Notes: generated by a model not told the origin, from the letters alone. Counted from the first letter of the stretch, positions 42,303 through 52,623 are shown. The stretch: DNA of 64,000 nucleotides from Rhodovulum sp. ES.010 (GCF_900142935.1 NZ_FSRS01000001.1:3512501-3576500), one strand, 5' to 3'. Program-made: numbers and translations.

Positions 42303-43852
42303 CCCGGCGGCCCGTCATCTTCGATCTCGGCGGCGAGGACGGGAAGACGCCGGAGGGCGGCAAGGACGACAGCGCGCGCAAGGCGGCAGAGGCGCGCGAG
42401 GCCGAGCGCCGGGCGGCGGAAAAGGCCCGGGCTGCGCGCGAGAAGGCGGAGGCGGAAAAGGCCGCCCGAGAGGCTGCGGCGCGGGAAAAGGCCGAGCGCG
42501 AAAAAGCCGGGCGGGCGCGCGCCGAACGCGAACGGGCGGACCGGGCGCGCAAGGCGCAGGCCGAACGTGAAGCGGCCCGCGCGGCGGCCGAACGCGCGCA
42601 GGCCGAACGCGCGCGGGCCGAACGGGAAAAGGCCGAACGGGAAAAGGCCGCGCGCGACGCGGCCGAACGCGATAGGCTGGCCCGCGAAATGGCAGAACGC
42701 GAAGCGGTCGAACGGGAGAAGGCCGAGCGCCAGGCCGCGCAGGCGGCAGAGCGCGAGAGGGCAGAGCGCGACAGCATGGAACGCGACAGGGCAGAGCAGG
42801 ACCGCGCGGCGCGCGCCGGGCACGCGGCCGCCGCCGGCAAGGCGAAATCGCCGCGCGTCTTCGACACCGAGGACGGCGCCCGGGCGCAGCCCAGCCCGGC
42901 CACCGCGCCGCCCGTGCCCGACCTGGAGGCCGACGGCGCGCCGCCGCCCGAGGGCCGGGCGATGCAGACCCTTGCCGCGCTCGGCGCGCGCCGCCCCTCG
43001 CGGCTCGCCCGGCTGTTCTGGTCGTCGCTGCTGGCGCTCGTGGGCTTCATGGTCTCGGTGGCCGCGTGGGACTTCGTCACCGGCCTGCTGCAGCGCAACA
43101 CGATCCTCGGCGGCATCGCGCTGACCCTGGTCGGGCTGGTGCTGCTGGCGCTGCTGCTGGTGATGATCCGCGAACTCGCGGCCTTCGCGCGCCTGCGCCG
43201 GCTCGACGCGCTGCACCAGGAGGCGAACGCCGCCATCGCCTCGCACGACCTGGCCCAGGCGCGGGCGGTGTTCGACCATCTCATGGGCTTCTACGCGCAT
43301 CGCGACGACACCGCCTGGGCGCGCGAGCGGCTGGCCGAACGGCGCGACGAGGTGCTCGACGCGGACGCGCTGCTGGGCCTGTTCGAGCGCGAGCTGCTGC
43401 GCCCGCTCGACGCCGCCGCCACCCGCGAGATCGAGACCGCCGCCCGCACCGTCGCCGCGGTGACCGCCATCGTGCCGATCACCCTGGCCGATCTCGTCGG
43501 CGCGCTGACCGCGAACCTGCGGATGATCCGCCGCGTGGCCGAGATTTATGGCGGGCGCGGCGGGCTTCTGGGCAGCATCCGGCTGGCGCGCGCGGTGCTC
43601 ACCCATCTCGTCGCGACCGGGGCGGTCGCGGTCGGCGACGACATGATCGGCTCCATCGCCGGGGGCGGCATGCTGGCCCGCGTCTCGCGCCGCTTCGGCG
43701 AGGGCATCGTGAACGGCGCGCTCACCGCGCGCGTCGGCGTCGCCGCGATGGAGGTCTGCCGCCCGCTGCCCTTCCGCGAGGGCCGCCGCCCCTCGGTCAG
43801 CGCGCTGGTCAAGCGGGCCCTGACCGGCGTGTTCTCCAAGCCCGAGAGCTGA
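42299..43852 (+). CDS. ycjF: YcjF/TIGR01620 family membrane protein (DUF697) with long charged coiled coil
   Basis: The 517-residue protein starts with a very long Glu/Arg/Lys/Ala-rich helical region (about 20-185) of imperfect AERE-KAE-type repeats, far longer than in enteric YcjF. Two membrane helices (about 240-285, LLALVGFMVSVAAWDF and LVGLVLLALLLVMI) follow, then a DUF697-type C-terminal domain with AVTAIVPITLADLVGALTANLRMIRRVAEIYGG. Its ATG overlaps the ycjX stop. Function is unknown; a stress-linked inner-membrane complex with YcjX is inferred. Confidence 0.88.
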   Translation: MTRRPVIFDLGGEDGKTPEGGKDDSARKAAEAREAERRAAEKARAAREKAEAEKAAREAAAREKAEREKAGRARAERERADRARKAQAEREAARAAAERAQAERARAEREKAEREKAARDAAERDRLAREMAEREAVEREKAERQAAQAAERERAERDSMERDRAEQDRAARAGHAAAAGKAKSPRVFDTEDGARAQPSPATAPPVPDLEADGAPPPEGRAMQTLAALGARRPSRLARLFWSSLLALVGFMVSVAAWDFVTGLLQRNTILGGIALTLVGLVLLALLLVMIRELAAFARLRRLDALHQEANAAIASHDLAQARAVFDHLMGFYAHRDDTAWARERLAERRDEVLDADALLGLFERELLRPLDAAATREIETAARTVAAVTAIVPITLADLVGALTANLRMIRRVAEIYGGRGGLLGSIRLARAVLTHLVATGAVAVGDDMIGSIAGGGMLARVSRRFGEGIVNGALTARVGVAAMEVCRPLPFREGRRPSVSALVKRALTGVFSKPES

Positions 43853-43984
43853 GCGCCCGGCGGCTGTGGCCGCGCCGCATCAGTCGCGGGGAAACAGTCA
43901 GTTTCCACCGGATCGTCTTTAGCGCGAGTCCGAAAAGTGGCAGAAATCCGCCGAAACGTTGACGAGTTTTCGAGGAGAGGCACC

Positions 43985-44689
43985 ATGACGCGGACGGTAT
44001 TCGGGCTCTTGACCGGCGCGGCGCTCGCGCTGGGCGGCGCCACCGCATCGGCCACCACATGGCAGTGGCAGGACGACTTCCCCGGCGGGGCCTCGTCCTT
44101 CGCCGACCGCGTCGCCTACACCTGGATCGATTACGACACCTTCTCGGGCTCCGGCGCGCCCTGCGTGTCGCTCAACGACATGCTCGGCCCGCCCGACGCC
44201 GCGGGCGGCGATTGCAACGGCTACGCCTCGATCGGGGAAGACGGCGTCGCGGTGCTGGAATTCACCGACAACCGCCTGGTCGGGGACGGCGACATCTCCT
44301 CGCCCGACCTCGCGGTGTTCGAGGGCGGGCACATCCCCGAAGCCTACTGGGTCTGGATCGCGGAAACCTTCGATCCGTCCGACCCGCTGAACATGTCGGA
44401 CTGGACCTTCGTCGGCCGGCAACCGGGCTCCGACGAGGATAACTGGGACGCGTTCGCCGGCTATCTCGACATCGACTGGGCGACCGGCGGCGCGACCGAC
44501 CGCCGCTTCCGCTACGTCATGCTTTGGGACGACCCCGAGGCCGAGGCCTTCGACCAGGGCCCTCACGCCGGCATCGACATCGACGCGGTCGGCGCGATCA
44601 ATTCCACCGTGGTGCCGCTGCCCGCCGGCGGGGTGCTGCTGCTGGCCGGCCTGGGCGCCCTCGCGGCGTTGCGTCGCCGTCCGCGCTGA
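43985..44689 (+). CDS. VPLPA-CTERM sorting domain-containing secreted protein
   Basis: The 234-residue protein has a signal peptide (cleavage near 23, ATASA), a beta-rich acidic domain with a pair of cysteines (APCVSLNDM and GGDCNGYAS), and a C-terminal sorting tag VPLPAGGVLLLAGLGALAAL followed by RRRPR. The tag is the rhodobacterial variant recognised by an exosortase, so the mature protein should be processed and exported to the surface or matrix. GAGGAGAGG-like sequence precedes the ATG. The central domain is not recognised. Confidence 0.85.
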   Translation: MTRTVFGLLTGAALALGGATASATTWQWQDDFPGGASSFADRVAYTWIDYDTFSGSGAPCVSLNDMLGPPDAAGGDCNGYASIGEDGVAVLEFTDNRLVGDGDISSPDLAVFEGGHIPEAYWVWIAETFDPSDPLNMSDWTFVGRQPGSDEDNWDAFAGYLDIDWATGGATDRRFRYVMLWDDPEAEAFDQGPHAGIDIDAVGAINSTVVPLPAGGVLLLAGLGALAALRRRPR

Positions 44690-44695
44690 GCCGGG

Positions 44696-44724
44696 TTTAC
44701 CTTGCGGGCGCCCCTGACTATAGA
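44696..44724 (+). promoter_or_regulatory. putative ileS promoter
   Basis: TTTACC (44696-44701) and TATAGA (44719-44724) are 17 bases apart. The start point should fall at or next to 44731, where an ATG begins a 16-codon frame. This implies a leaderless leader-peptide mRNA. Confidence 0.5.
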
Positions 44725-44730
44725 GGCGCC

Positions 44731-44781
44731 ATGACCGCCACGCCCCGGCAGATCATCCGAATTACCGGCCCGGCGCTCTGA
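44731..44781 (+). CDS. possible leaderless leader peptide with Ile codons upstream of ileS
   Basis: The 16-residue frame MTATPRQIIRITGPAL has three Ile codons within four positions (Ile-Ile-Arg-Ile). It begins at the predicted transcription start, and its stop codon sits in a strong hairpin (44769-44796). This is the layout of an amino-acid-sensing leader. Chance cannot be excluded in so short a frame. Confidence 0.35.
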   Translation: MTATPRQIIRITGPAL

Positions 44782-44796
44782 ACCAGAGCCGCCGGG
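44769..44796 (+). promoter_or_regulatory. hairpin in the ileS leader
   Basis: CCCGGCGCTCT (44769-44779) pairs with AGAGCCGCCGGG (44785-44796) with a single bulged base and a 5-base loop. It covers the leader-peptide stop codon. No T-run follows, so it may act by Rho, pausing or ribosome access rather than as an intrinsic terminator. Confidence 0.45.
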
Positions 44797-44868
44797 ACAA
44801 GGCGCTTGACCCGTCGCGCCGCCGCTTTCACACACAGTCCGAACCCGTTTGCCCGAGGACCCCGTCCC

Positions 44869-47832
44869 ATGTGTGCCGACACGCCCGACTACAAAGACAC
44901 CCTGTTCCTGCCCGAGACCGAGTTTCCGATGCGCGCGGGGCTGCCGAAGCGCGAGCCCGGCTGGCTGGAGCGCTGGGAAGAGCTCGGCGTCTACGACCGC
45001 CTGCGCGAGAAGGAGGGCCGCCCGCCCTTCATCCTCCATGACGGCCCGCCCTATGCCAACGGCCACCTGCATATCGGCCACGCGCTGAACAAGATCCTCA
45101 AGGATTTCATCGTGCGCAGCCAGCAGATGATGGGCCGCGACGCGCGCTATGTGCCCGGCTGGGACTGCCACGGGTTGCCGATCGAGTGGAAGATCGAGGA
45201 GCAGTACCGCGCCAAGGGCCTCGACAAGGACAAGGTCGAAATCGTCGATTTCCGCCAGGAATGCCGCCGCTTCGCCGAGGGCTGGATCGACATCCAACGC
45301 GACGAGTTCAAGCGCCTCGGCATCACCGGCAACTGGGCCGATCCCTACCTGACGATGGACTACCACGCGGAAGCCGTGATCGCGCAGGAATTCATGAAAT
45401 TCCTGATGAACGGCACGCTTTACCAGGGGTCGAAGCCGGTAATGTGGTCGCCCGTGGAAAAGACCGCGCTGGCCGAGGCCGAGGTCGAATACCACGACCA
45501 CCAAAGCCACACGATCTGGGTGAAATTCCGAGTGGTCGATGTTGAATCGACGGGTGTCGTCGGGGATGGCGCTACCCTTTCCGGGCCGCAAGGCGCGAAA
45601 ACGAAGATCGAGGAACTGAAATCTGCGCAGGTCGTGATCTGGACCACCACCCCCTGGACCATCCCGCAAAACCGCGCGGTCTGCTTTGGCCCCTCCATCG
45701 CCTATGGCCTCTACCAGGTCACCGGCACGCCCGAGGAAAGCTGGGCCAAGGTGGGCGACACGTACCTCTTGGCCGATGCGCTGGCCGAGGACGTGATGCG
45801 CAACGCGCGCCTCGAACCCTCGATGTATACCCGCCTGCGCGACGTCTCGGCCGATGAACTCAACGGCGTGACCTGTGCCCATCCCCTGCGCGGCGTCGAG
45901 AACGGCAATGGCGAATGGGACTTCGACGTGCCGCTCCTGCCCGGCGATCACGTCACCGACGAGGCCGGCACCGGTTTCGTCCACACCGCGCCCAGCCATG
46001 GCGACGACGACTACCAGATCGGCCTGAAATACGGCCTGCCGATGACCTATAACGTCATGGAAGACGGCTCCTACCGCGCCGACCTGCCGCTCTTCGGCGG
46101 CGCCGTCATCACCAAGCCCAACGGCAAGGAGGGCGACGCCAACCGCCGCGTCATCGACGCCCTCGTCGCGGCGGGTGCCCTGATCGCCCGGGGCCGCCTG
46201 AAACACAGCTACCCCCATAGCTGGCGCTCCAAGGCGCCGCTGATCTATCGCAACACGCCGCAATGGTTCGCCGCCATCGACGCGCAACTCGACGACGGCA
46301 TGGGCGAGTATGGCGTCACGATCCGCAGCCGCGCCCTGACCTCCATCGACCAGCTGGTGAAATGGACCCCGCAAACCGGCCGCAACCGCCTCTATTCCAT
46401 GATCGAGAGCCGCCCGGACTGGGTGCTCTCGCGCCAGCGCGCCTGGGGCGTGCCGCTCACCTGTTTCGTGAAAAAGGGCGCGCAACCGACCGACCCCGAC
46501 TTCCTGCTGCGGGACGAAACGGTCAACGCCCGCATCGTCGCCGCCTTCGAGGCGGAAGGCGCCGACGCCTGGTACAAGCCCGGCGCCAAGGAACGCTTCC
46601 TCGGCAACGACCACAACCCGGACGATTACGAACAGGTCTTCGACATCCTCGACGTCTGGTTCGATAGCGGCTCCACCCATGCCTTCGTGCTGCGCGACCG
46701 CGAGGACGGGTCCGAGGACGGTATCGCCGACCTCTACCTCGAAGGCACCGACCAGCACCGCGGCTGGTTCCATTCCTCGATGCTCCAGGCCTGCGGCACC
46801 ATCGGCCGGGCCCCCTATCGCGGCGTGCTGACCCACGGCTTCACGCTCGACGAGAAGGGCAACAAGATGTCCAAGTCGCTCGGCAACACCGTGGCGCCAG
46901 AGGACGTGACCAAGCAATACGGCGCCGACATCCTGCGGCTCTGGGTGGCGCAGTCGGACTATACCGCCGACCTCCGGATCGGGCCGGAAATCCTGAAGGG
47001 CGTGGCCGACAGCTATCGCCGCCTGCGCAATACCCTGCGCTTCATGCTGGGCAACCTCGCGGGCTTCTCCGAGGACGAGAAGGTCGCGCCTGCCGAGATG
47101 CCCGAACTGGAACGCTGGGTGCTGCACCGGCTGGCCGAACTGGACGAGACCGTGCGCCAGGGCTTCGACGAATACGATTTCCAGGGCGTGTTCCAGGCGC
47201 TGTTCAACTTCTGCACGGTGGACCTGTCGTCCTTCTATTTCGACATCCGCAAGGACGCGCTCTATTGCGACGGGGCCGGCTCGCTGCGCCGGAAATCCGC
47301 GCGCACGGTGCTCGACATCCTGTTCCACCGGCTGACGACCTGGCTCGCCCCCGTCCTCGTCTTCACGATGGAGGAGGTCTGGCTCGACCGCTTCCCCGGC
47401 GAGGACAGCTCCGTCCACCTCCGGGACATCCCCGAGACGCCGCAAGGCTGGCGCGACGACGCGCTGGCGGAAAAATGGGCGGGCGTGCGCCGGGTGCGTC
47501 GCGTGGTCACCGCGGCCCTCGAAATCCAGCGCCGCGACAAGGTGATCGGCGCCAGCCTCGAGGCCGCCCCGGTGGTGCATGTGCGCGACGCCGAGGTGCT
47601 CAAGGCGCTGAAAACCGTCGATTTCGCCGATATCTGCATCACCTCCGGCATCCAGCTCACCGGCGACCCCCGCCCGAACGAGGCATTCCGCCTGCCGGAA
47701 GTGGACGGCGTCGGCGTGGTCTTCGAAAAGGCCGACGGCCGGAAATGCCAGCGCTGCTGGAAGATCCTGCCCGATGTCGGTCACCACGCCCATGCCGCGA
47801 CCTGCGCGCGCTGCAATGCGGCGCTGGGGTAA
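44869..47832 (+). CDS. ileS: isoleucine--tRNA ligase
   Basis: The 987-residue class I synthetase charges tRNA-Ile. HIGH motif HLHIGHA (about 64-70), the editing domain with [13 protein letters not shown] and GDDDYQIG, the KMSKS motif NKMSKSLGN (about 664-672) and a C-terminal zinc site (CQRCWKIL and CARCNAAL) are present. A stretch of about 25 residues (near 224-250, [20 protein letters not shown]) inserted before [10 protein letters not shown] looks extra and is lower in G+C than its surroundings. A long untranslated leader with a possible Ile leader peptide lies upstream. Confidence 0.96.
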   Translation: MCADTPDYKDTLFLPETEFPMRAGLPKREPGWLERWEELGVYDRLREKEGRPPFILHDGPPYANGHLHIGHALNKILKDFIVRSQQMMGRDARYVPGWDCHGLPIEWKIEEQYRAKGLDKDKVEIVDFRQECRRFAEGWIDIQRDEFKRLGITGNWADPYLTMDYHAEAVIAQEFMKFLMNGTLYQGSKPVMWSPVEKTALAEAEVEYHDHQSHTIWVKFRVVDVESTGVVGDGATLSGPQGAKTKIEELKSAQVVIWTTTPWTIPQNRAVCFGPSIAYGLYQVTGTPEESWAKVGDTYLLADALAEDVMRNARLEPSMYTRLRDVSADELNGVTCAHPLRGVENGNGEWDFDVPLLPGDHVTDEAGTGFVHTAPSHGDDDYQIGLKYGLPMTYNVMEDGSYRADLPLFGGAVITKPNGKEGDANRRVIDALVAAGALIARGRLKHSYPHSWRSKAPLIYRNTPQWFAAIDAQLDDGMGEYGVTIRSRALTSIDQLVKWTPQTGRNRLYSMIESRPDWVLSRQRAWGVPLTCFVKKGAQPTDPDFLLRDETVNARIVAAFEAEGADAWYKPGAKERFLGNDHNPDDYEQVFDILDVWFDSGSTHAFVLRDREDGSEDGIADLYLEGTDQHRGWFHSSMLQACGTIGRAPYRGVLTHGFTLDEKGNKMSKSLGNTVAPEDVTKQYGADILRLWVAQSDYTADLRIGPEILKGVADSYRRLRNTLRFMLGNLAGFSEDEKVAPAEMPELERWVLHRLAELDETVRQGFDEYDFQGVFQALFNFCTVDLSSFYFDIRKDALYCDGAGSLRRKSARTVLDILFHRLTTWLAPVLVFTMEEVWLDRFPGEDSSVHLRDIPETPQGWRDDALAEKWAGVRRVRRVVTAALEIQRRDKVIGASLEAAPVVHVRDAEVLKALKTVDFADICITSGIQLTGDPRPNEAFRLPEVDGVGVVFEKADGRKCQRCWKILPDVGHHAHAATCARCNAALG

Positions 47833-47913
47833 GCCGCGCTGGACGCGCGGCTGCCTCCGGCGGGGATATTTGAGGCCAGAAGAAGCGGGGTCTTCTTCTG
47901 GCTGAAAATATCC
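47833..47913. repeat. inverted pair of the dispersed 22-nt element after ileS (copies 3 and 4)
   Basis: The region starts with a small hairpin GCCGCGC/GCGCGGC (47833-47851) and GCCTCCGGCGGG. A direct copy of the element (47864-47885) and an inverted copy (47892-47913) follow, separated by CGGGGT. The two arms pair at 19 of 22 positions, forming a long stem between convergent ileS and xerC. It probably terminates or stabilises both transcripts. Confidence 0.7.
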
Positions 47914-47975
47914 AGAATGCGGCCCGGTAGGGGCCGCCTCAAGAAGGCGTGCGCGCGACGGCGCGCACCGATGGG

Positions 47976-48899
47976 TCACGCCTTGGGGTGGGCGGCCGCG
48001 TAGACCTCCATCAGCCGGGCGGTATCCACGGCCGTGTAGGCCTGCGTCGTCGACAGGGACGCGTGCCCCAGCAATTCCTGGATCGCGCGCAGATCGCCGC
48101 CCGCGGCCAGCAGATGCGTGGCGAAGCTGTGGCGCAGCGCATGCGGCGTGGCCGTGGCCGGCAGGCCCAGTTGCGCGCGGGCCCGTTCCATCGTCTTCGC
48201 GATCAGACGCGGGTTCAGCGCCCCTCCGCGCAGGCCGCGGAACAGCGCCGCGTCCGGGGCCAGCTCGTAGGGGCAGAGCGCCAGATAGGCGTCGACCGCG
48301 TCGCGTGCGGGGACGATCACCGGCACGATGCGTTCCTTGCCGCCCTTGCCGCGGATGCGCAGCACGTCGGGCAGCGGCGCGTCGCGCCCCCGCAGCCCCA
48401 GTGCCTCGGAAATCCGCAGCCCGCAGCCGTAGAGCAGCGTCACCACCGCCACGTCGCGGGCCGCGATCCAGGGCGTGTCCGGCGTCTCGCCCACCACGTC
48501 CAGCACCGCGCGCGCCGCGTCCTCGGCCAGCGGGCGGGGCAGCTTGCGGTGGAATTTCGGCGCCCGGGCCGACAGCGCCGCGGTCGGCTCGAACCCTTCG
48601 CGCCGGCCATACCAGCGAAAGAACGCCTTGACCGCCGACACCGCCCGCGCGAGCGAGCGCGCCGACAGCCCGCGCCCGCGCGCATGCGCCATCCATGCCC
48701 GCATGTCGCGCAGCTCGATCCCGGCCAGCCGCGCCGGGCCGGCCGGAGTCCCGTCATAGCCCGCCAGGAACTCGAGGAACCCCGCCACATCCGCGCCATA
48801 GGCCCGGAGCGTCGCCTCCGCCGCGCCGTTGAGCGCGCGTTCCTCGTCCAGCCAGCGCGCAAGCGCGTCGCGCGCGGCCGGCGAAATCGCGAGGCTCAT
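47976..48899 (-). CDS. xerC: tyrosine recombinase XerC
   Basis: The 307-residue site-specific recombinase resolves chromosome dimers at dif with XerD. The N-terminal core-binding domain (WLDEERALNGAAEATLRAYGADV) precedes a catalytic domain with the full active site: Arg in YGCGLRISEALGL, Lys in RGKGGKERIVP, H-x2-R in TPHALRHSFATHLL, His/Trp position in LLGHASLSTTQ and the nucleophile Tyr in TQAYTAVD. Its ATG overlaps the DUF484 stop, a gene order seen widely (DUF484 next to xerC). Not a phage integrase: no phage genes nearby. Confidence 0.93.
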   Translation of the reverse strand: MSLAISPAARDALARWLDEERALNGAAEATLRAYGADVAGFLEFLAGYDGTPAGPARLAGIELRDMRAWMAHARGRGLSARSLARAVSAVKAFFRWYGRREGFEPTAALSARAPKFHRKLPRPLAEDAARAVLDVVGETPDTPWIAARDVAVVTLLYGCGLRISEALGLRGRDAPLPDVLRIRGKGGKERIVPVIVPARDAVDAYLALCPYELAPDAALFRGLRGGALNPRLIAKTMERARAQLGLPATATPHALRHSFATHLLAAGGDLRAIQELLGHASLSTTQAYTAVDTARLMEVYAAAHPKA

Positions 48900-49618
48900 C
48901 CCAGGTGCCGGCGCAGCACCCGCTCGAACACGCCGGCGAAGAAGGTCAGAAGGTCGGTGCCCTGGTTCGGCGCGAATTGCTGCGGGTCGTCGGACCCCAT
49001 CGCCAGCAGCGCCGGCAGGCGCCCTTCGCCGAGGTCCAGCCGCAGCAGGGCCTCGGACCGGATGGTGGCGGATTTCGCCCCGTAAAGCGCGTCGCTGCCC
49101 GGCACCATCTGGCGCAGCGTCACCGCGCGCGCGCCGCGGCCATGGGCGCCGGCGGCATAGGCATCGGCAAAGCCCGCGGGCACCACCGTCACCGCCTCGT
49201 CCAGCGCGTTCAGCGCCTCCTCGTCCTCGGGGCGGCGCGTCTCCAGCACCAGGCGCAGGCAGTCCACCCGCAGGATCGCCGCGGCCTCGCCCGAGAGCGC
49301 GCCGAGGAAGCCGGGGAAGTCCTGCGGCTCCAGCAGCGCCAGCACCGCGCGGTGGATCTGGTTGGTGCCGGCGAGATTCTCGTAGGCCGCCGCGATCACC
49401 GAGCGGTGGGTCTCTTCCAGCCGGTCGAGCCGGGTCTCCAGCCGCTCCATCGCGATGCCGCGCAGGTCGACGATATTGGCGCCGAGCTTCTTCTCGTTCT
49501 CGGCGACGAGCGCGCGCATCACGTCGACATCGTCCAGGATCAGCGCGGGGTCGTCGATGATGCGCGCGCGAAGGTCGTCGGCCATGGAAACGGGCCGGGG
49601 GGCCGGGGAACTGCTCAT
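48896..49618 (-). CDS. DUF484 family GAF-like protein
   Basis: The 240-residue cytoplasmic protein has an N-terminal helical segment (ALILDDVDVMRALVAENEKKLG) followed by a GAF-like domain with VDCLRLVLET and RSEALLRLDLGEGRLPALLAMGSDDPQQFAP. DUF484 proteins are typically encoded beside xerC and are of unknown function. Start and stop overlap the downstream xerC by ATGA. Confidence 0.9.
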   Translation of the reverse strand: MSSSPAPRPVSMADDLRARIIDDPALILDDVDVMRALVAENEKKLGANIVDLRGIAMERLETRLDRLEETHRSVIAAAYENLAGTNQIHRAVLALLEPQDFPGFLGALSGEAAAILRVDCLRLVLETRRPEDEEALNALDEAVTVVPAGFADAYAAGAHGRGARAVTLRQMVPGSDALYGAKSATIRSEALLRLDLGEGRLPALLAMGSDDPQQFAPNQGTDLLTFFAGVFERVLRRHLG

Positions 49619-49664
49619 GTCTGCCTCGTGGTTTCTTGTCTTTGCCCCGGACCTTACAGCAAAC

Positions 49665-50318
49665 TCACATGATTTTCTGCCCCGTTTTTTCCCAATCGGC
49701 GAGGAATGCGGCCAGGCCCTTGTCGGTCAGCGGGTGCGCGGCCATCTTCTTCAGCACCTCGGGCGGCGCGGTGGCCACGTCGGCGCCGATCTTGGCGGCC
49801 TCGGCGATGTGGTTGACCGACCGGATCGAGGCGGCCAGTATCTCGGTCCCGAAGCCGTAATTGTCATAGATCGTCCGGATGTCGGCGATCAGGTCCATGC
49901 CGTCGAGATTGATGTCGTCCAGCCGCCCGATGAAGGGCGAGATGAAGCTCGCCCCCGCCTTGGCGGCCAGAAGCGCCTGCGCCGCCGAGAAGCACAGCGT
50001 GACGTTGACCATGCGGCCTTCGCGCGCCAGTTGCTTGCAGGCTTTCAGCCCGTCCCAGGTCAGCGGCACCTTGACCGCGATGTTGGGCGCGATCTGGGCC
50101 AGCTTGCGGCCCTCCTCGATCATCGCGTCGGCCTCCAGCGCCACGACCTCGGCCGAGACGGGGCCTTCGACCATCTCGCAGATTTCGCGGGTCACCTCGG
50201 TGATGTCGCGCCCCGATTTGAGGATCAGCGAGGGGTTGGTGGTCACGCCGTCGACCATGCCCAGTTCGGCCAGGTCGCGGATCGCGTCCACATCTGCGGA
50301 ATCGACGAAGAACTTCAT
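49665..50318 (-). CDS. fsa: fructose-6-phosphate aldolase / transaldolase type 3
   Basis: The 217-residue small transaldolase of the MipB/TalC group has the family opening [25 protein letters not shown], the Schiff-base lysine Lys83 in [12 protein letters not shown], then [27 protein letters not shown]. Members act as fructose-6-phosphate aldolases or as true transaldolases; sequence alone does not settle which. In a pentose phosphate or Calvin cycle context transaldolase activity is plausible. It diverges from priA. Confidence 0.9.
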   Translation of the reverse strand: MKFFVDSADVDAIRDLAELGMVDGVTTNPSLILKSGRDITEVTREICEMVEGPVSAEVVALEADAMIEEGRKLAQIAPNIAVKVPLTWDGLKACKQLAREGRMVNVTLCFSAAQALLAAKAGASFISPFIGRLDDINLDGMDLIADIRTIYDNYGFGTEILAASIRSVNHIAEAAKIGADVATAPPEVLKKMAAHPLTDKGLAAFLADWEKTGQKIM

Positions 50319-50408
50319 GGCAGGGGCCCCGCGGCTTGATGCGTTTTGTCGCGCCGGTGATAGCCGATGCCGGAAGGTGCCGAAACCCCGTCTTTCCGGC
50401 GCCTTCGC

Positions 50409-52598
50409 ATGAGCCCCGGTTTCGCCCCGGGCGCGCGCGTGGGCGTGCTGACGACCGAGCCGCTGGACCGCATCCTCGATTACCGCGCGCCCGAGGGCGG
50501 CTGCGCGACGGGCGATTTCGTCGAGGTGCCGCTGGGCCCGCGCCGGGTGCTGGGCGTGGTCTGGGGGCCGGGCGCGGGCGATTTCGACGCCGCGAAACTC
50601 CGCCCCGTCGCCCGCGTGCTCGACGCCGCCCCGATGCGCGACGAGATGCGCGGCTTCCTCGAACGCGCGGCCGATTACACGCTGACGCCGCTCTCCGCGA
50701 TGCTGCGGCTGGCCACCCGCGCGCCGGGCCTCGGCGACGCGCCCTCGATGCAGAAGGTCTACCGCCGCGGCCCGGGCGCGCCCGACCGGATGACACCCGC
50801 CCGCACCCGCGTGCTGGACACGCTCGACGCCTATGGCGGGCTCGCCTTCACGCTGGGCGAACTGGCGGGCGAGGCCGGCGTCTCGCCCTCGGTGGTCAAG
50901 GGCCTCCTCCCCTCCGGCGCGGTGCTGGAGGAGGACACGCCCCGCGACCGCCCCTATCCCCGGCTCGATCCCGCGCGCCCCGGCGTGGCGCTGGCCGACG
51001 ACCAGGCCGAGGCCGCCGGGCGGCTCTGCGCGGGCGTGGCGGCGGGCGACTACGCCACCACGCTGCTCAAGGGCGTGACCGGGTCGGGCAAGACCGAGGT
51101 CTACCTGGAGGCGGTCGCGGAATGCCTCGGGAAAGGCCGGCAGGCCCTTGTCCTGCTGCCGGAAATCGCGCTGACGGCCGAGTTTCTCGCCCGCGTCGAG
51201 GCGCGGTTCGGCGCGCGGCCCGCCGAGTGGCATTCGGGCGTCACCATGGTCGAACGCCGCCGGCTCTGGCGGATGGTGGGCGAGGGCGGCGCGCAGCTTG
51301 TCGTCGGCGCGCGCTCGGCGCTGTTTTTGCCGTTCCGCGATCTCGGCCTGATCGTCGTCGACGAGGAACACGACAGCTCCTACAAGCAGGAAGAGGGCGC
51401 GCTTTACAACGCCCGCGACATGGCCGTGCTGCGGGCGTCCTTGTGTTCCGCGCAGGTGGTGCTGGCCTCGGCCACGCCGTCCTTGGAAAGCTGGGCCAAT
51501 GCCGAGGCGGGGAAATACGCGCGCATCGACCTGACCTCGCGCTTCGGCGAGGCCGAGATGCCCGACATGGCCGCGCTCGACATGCGGGCCGAGGATGTGC
51601 CCGCCGGGCGGTGGATTTCGCCAGGCCTGCAGCGCGCGGTCGGGGAACGCCTGACCGCCGGGCGTCAGTCGCTCCTGTTCCTCAACCGCCGGGGCTATGC
51701 GCCGGTCACCGTCTGCCGGGCCTGCGGGCACATGATCGGCTGCGAGAATTGCGACGCGCGGATGGTGGAACACCGGTTCCTGAAACGCCTCGTCTGCCAC
51801 CAGTGCGGCGAGACCCGACCGATCCCCGACGCCTGCCCGTCCTGCCAGGCGGCGGGCAAGCTGGCCCCGGTGGGCCCGGGGGTGGAGCGGCTGGCCGAGG
51901 AGACCGCCGCACTCTTCCCCGAGGCGCGGGTGGCCGTCCTGTCCTCCGACCTCTTCACAACCGCCCGCGCGCTCAAGTCAAGTATCGAGGCCATCGCGGG
52001 CGGCGGGGCGGACATCATCATCGGCACGCAGATCGTGGCGAAGGGGCACAACTTCCCGCTGCTGACGCTGGTCGGCGTGATCGACGCCGATCTGGGGCTT
52101 CAGGGCTCCGACCTGCGCGCGGCCGAGCGCACCTTCCAGTTGATGCGCCAGGTGGCGGGGCGCGCGGGCCGGGGCGCCGAACGCGGTGTGGCGCTGTTGC
52201 AGACCTTCCAGCCCGAGCACCCGGTGATCCGCGCGATCCTGACCGGCGACGAGGAAGGCTTCTGGCGCGCCGAGGCGGCCGAACGCCGCGCCGCCGGCGT
52301 GCCGCCCTATGGACGGATGGCCGGGATCGTCCTCTCCGCGCCCGAGGCGAAACCGGCCTTCGAGCTTGGCACCCATCTCGCCCGGAACGACGCGCCCCTG
52401 CGCCGGATCGGGGCGCAGCTTTACGGCCCCGCGCCCGCGCCCATCGCGCGGATCCGCGGCCGCCACCGGGTGCGGCTGCTGATCAAGGCCGCCAAGGGCA
52501 CGCCCCTGCAATCGGCGATCCGCGAGTGGCTCGCGCCGGTCAAGCTGCCGGCGAATGTGCGGCTCGCCGTCGATATCGACCCGCAGAGCTTTCTCTGA
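50409..52598 (+). CDS. priA: primosomal protein N' (replication restart helicase PriA)
   Basis: The 729-residue superfamily 2 helicase reloads DnaB at stalled forks. An N-terminal 3'-end DNA-binding domain (about 1-110), then Walker [20 protein letters not shown] box [15 protein letters not shown] and motif [11 protein letters not shown] are visible. Paired zinc sites follow ([13 protein letters not shown] with [17 protein letters not shown]), then motif [15 protein letters not shown] and [20 protein letters not shown]. The ATG at 50409 is preferred over an upstream in-frame ATG at 50367. An 11-bp tandem repeat lies after the stop. Confidence 0.96.
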   Translation: MSPGFAPGARVGVLTTEPLDRILDYRAPEGGCATGDFVEVPLGPRRVLGVVWGPGAGDFDAAKLRPVARVLDAAPMRDEMRGFLERAADYTLTPLSAMLRLATRAPGLGDAPSMQKVYRRGPGAPDRMTPARTRVLDTLDAYGGLAFTLGELAGEAGVSPSVVKGLLPSGAVLEEDTPRDRPYPRLDPARPGVALADDQAEAAGRLCAGVAAGDYATTLLKGVTGSGKTEVYLEAVAECLGKGRQALVLLPEIALTAEFLARVEARFGARPAEWHSGVTMVERRRLWRMVGEGGAQLVVGARSALFLPFRDLGLIVVDEEHDSSYKQEEGALYNARDMAVLRASLCSAQVVLASATPSLESWANAEAGKYARIDLTSRFGEAEMPDMAALDMRAEDVPAGRWISPGLQRAVGERLTAGRQSLLFLNRRGYAPVTVCRACGHMIGCENCDARMVEHRFLKRLVCHQCGETRPIPDACPSCQAAGKLAPVGPGVERLAEETAALFPEARVAVLSSDLFTTARALKSSIEAIAGGGADIIIGTQIVAKGHNFPLLTLVGVIDADLGLQGSDLRAAERTFQLMRQVAGRAGRGAERGVALLQTFQPEHPVIRAILTGDEEGFWRAEAAERRAAGVPPYGRMAGIVLSAPEAKPAFELGTHLARNDAPLRRIGAQLYGPAPAPIARIRGRHRVRLLIKAAKGTPLQSAIREWLAPVKLPANVRLAVDIDPQSFL

Positions 52599-52623
52599 CG
52601 GCGCGGCCGGCCCGCCGGGAAAG

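Noticed and set aside
44563-48696. A 1377-codon open frame on the minus strand opposite ileS
   Set aside because: It is the antisense shadow of ileS, caused by high G+C third positions. It shows no domain and begins inside xerC.
47976-48899. Tyrosine recombinase as a mark of a mobile island
   Set aside because: Sequence and its DUF484 neighbour identify chromosomal xerC; no attachment repeats, tRNA target or phage genes are adjacent.
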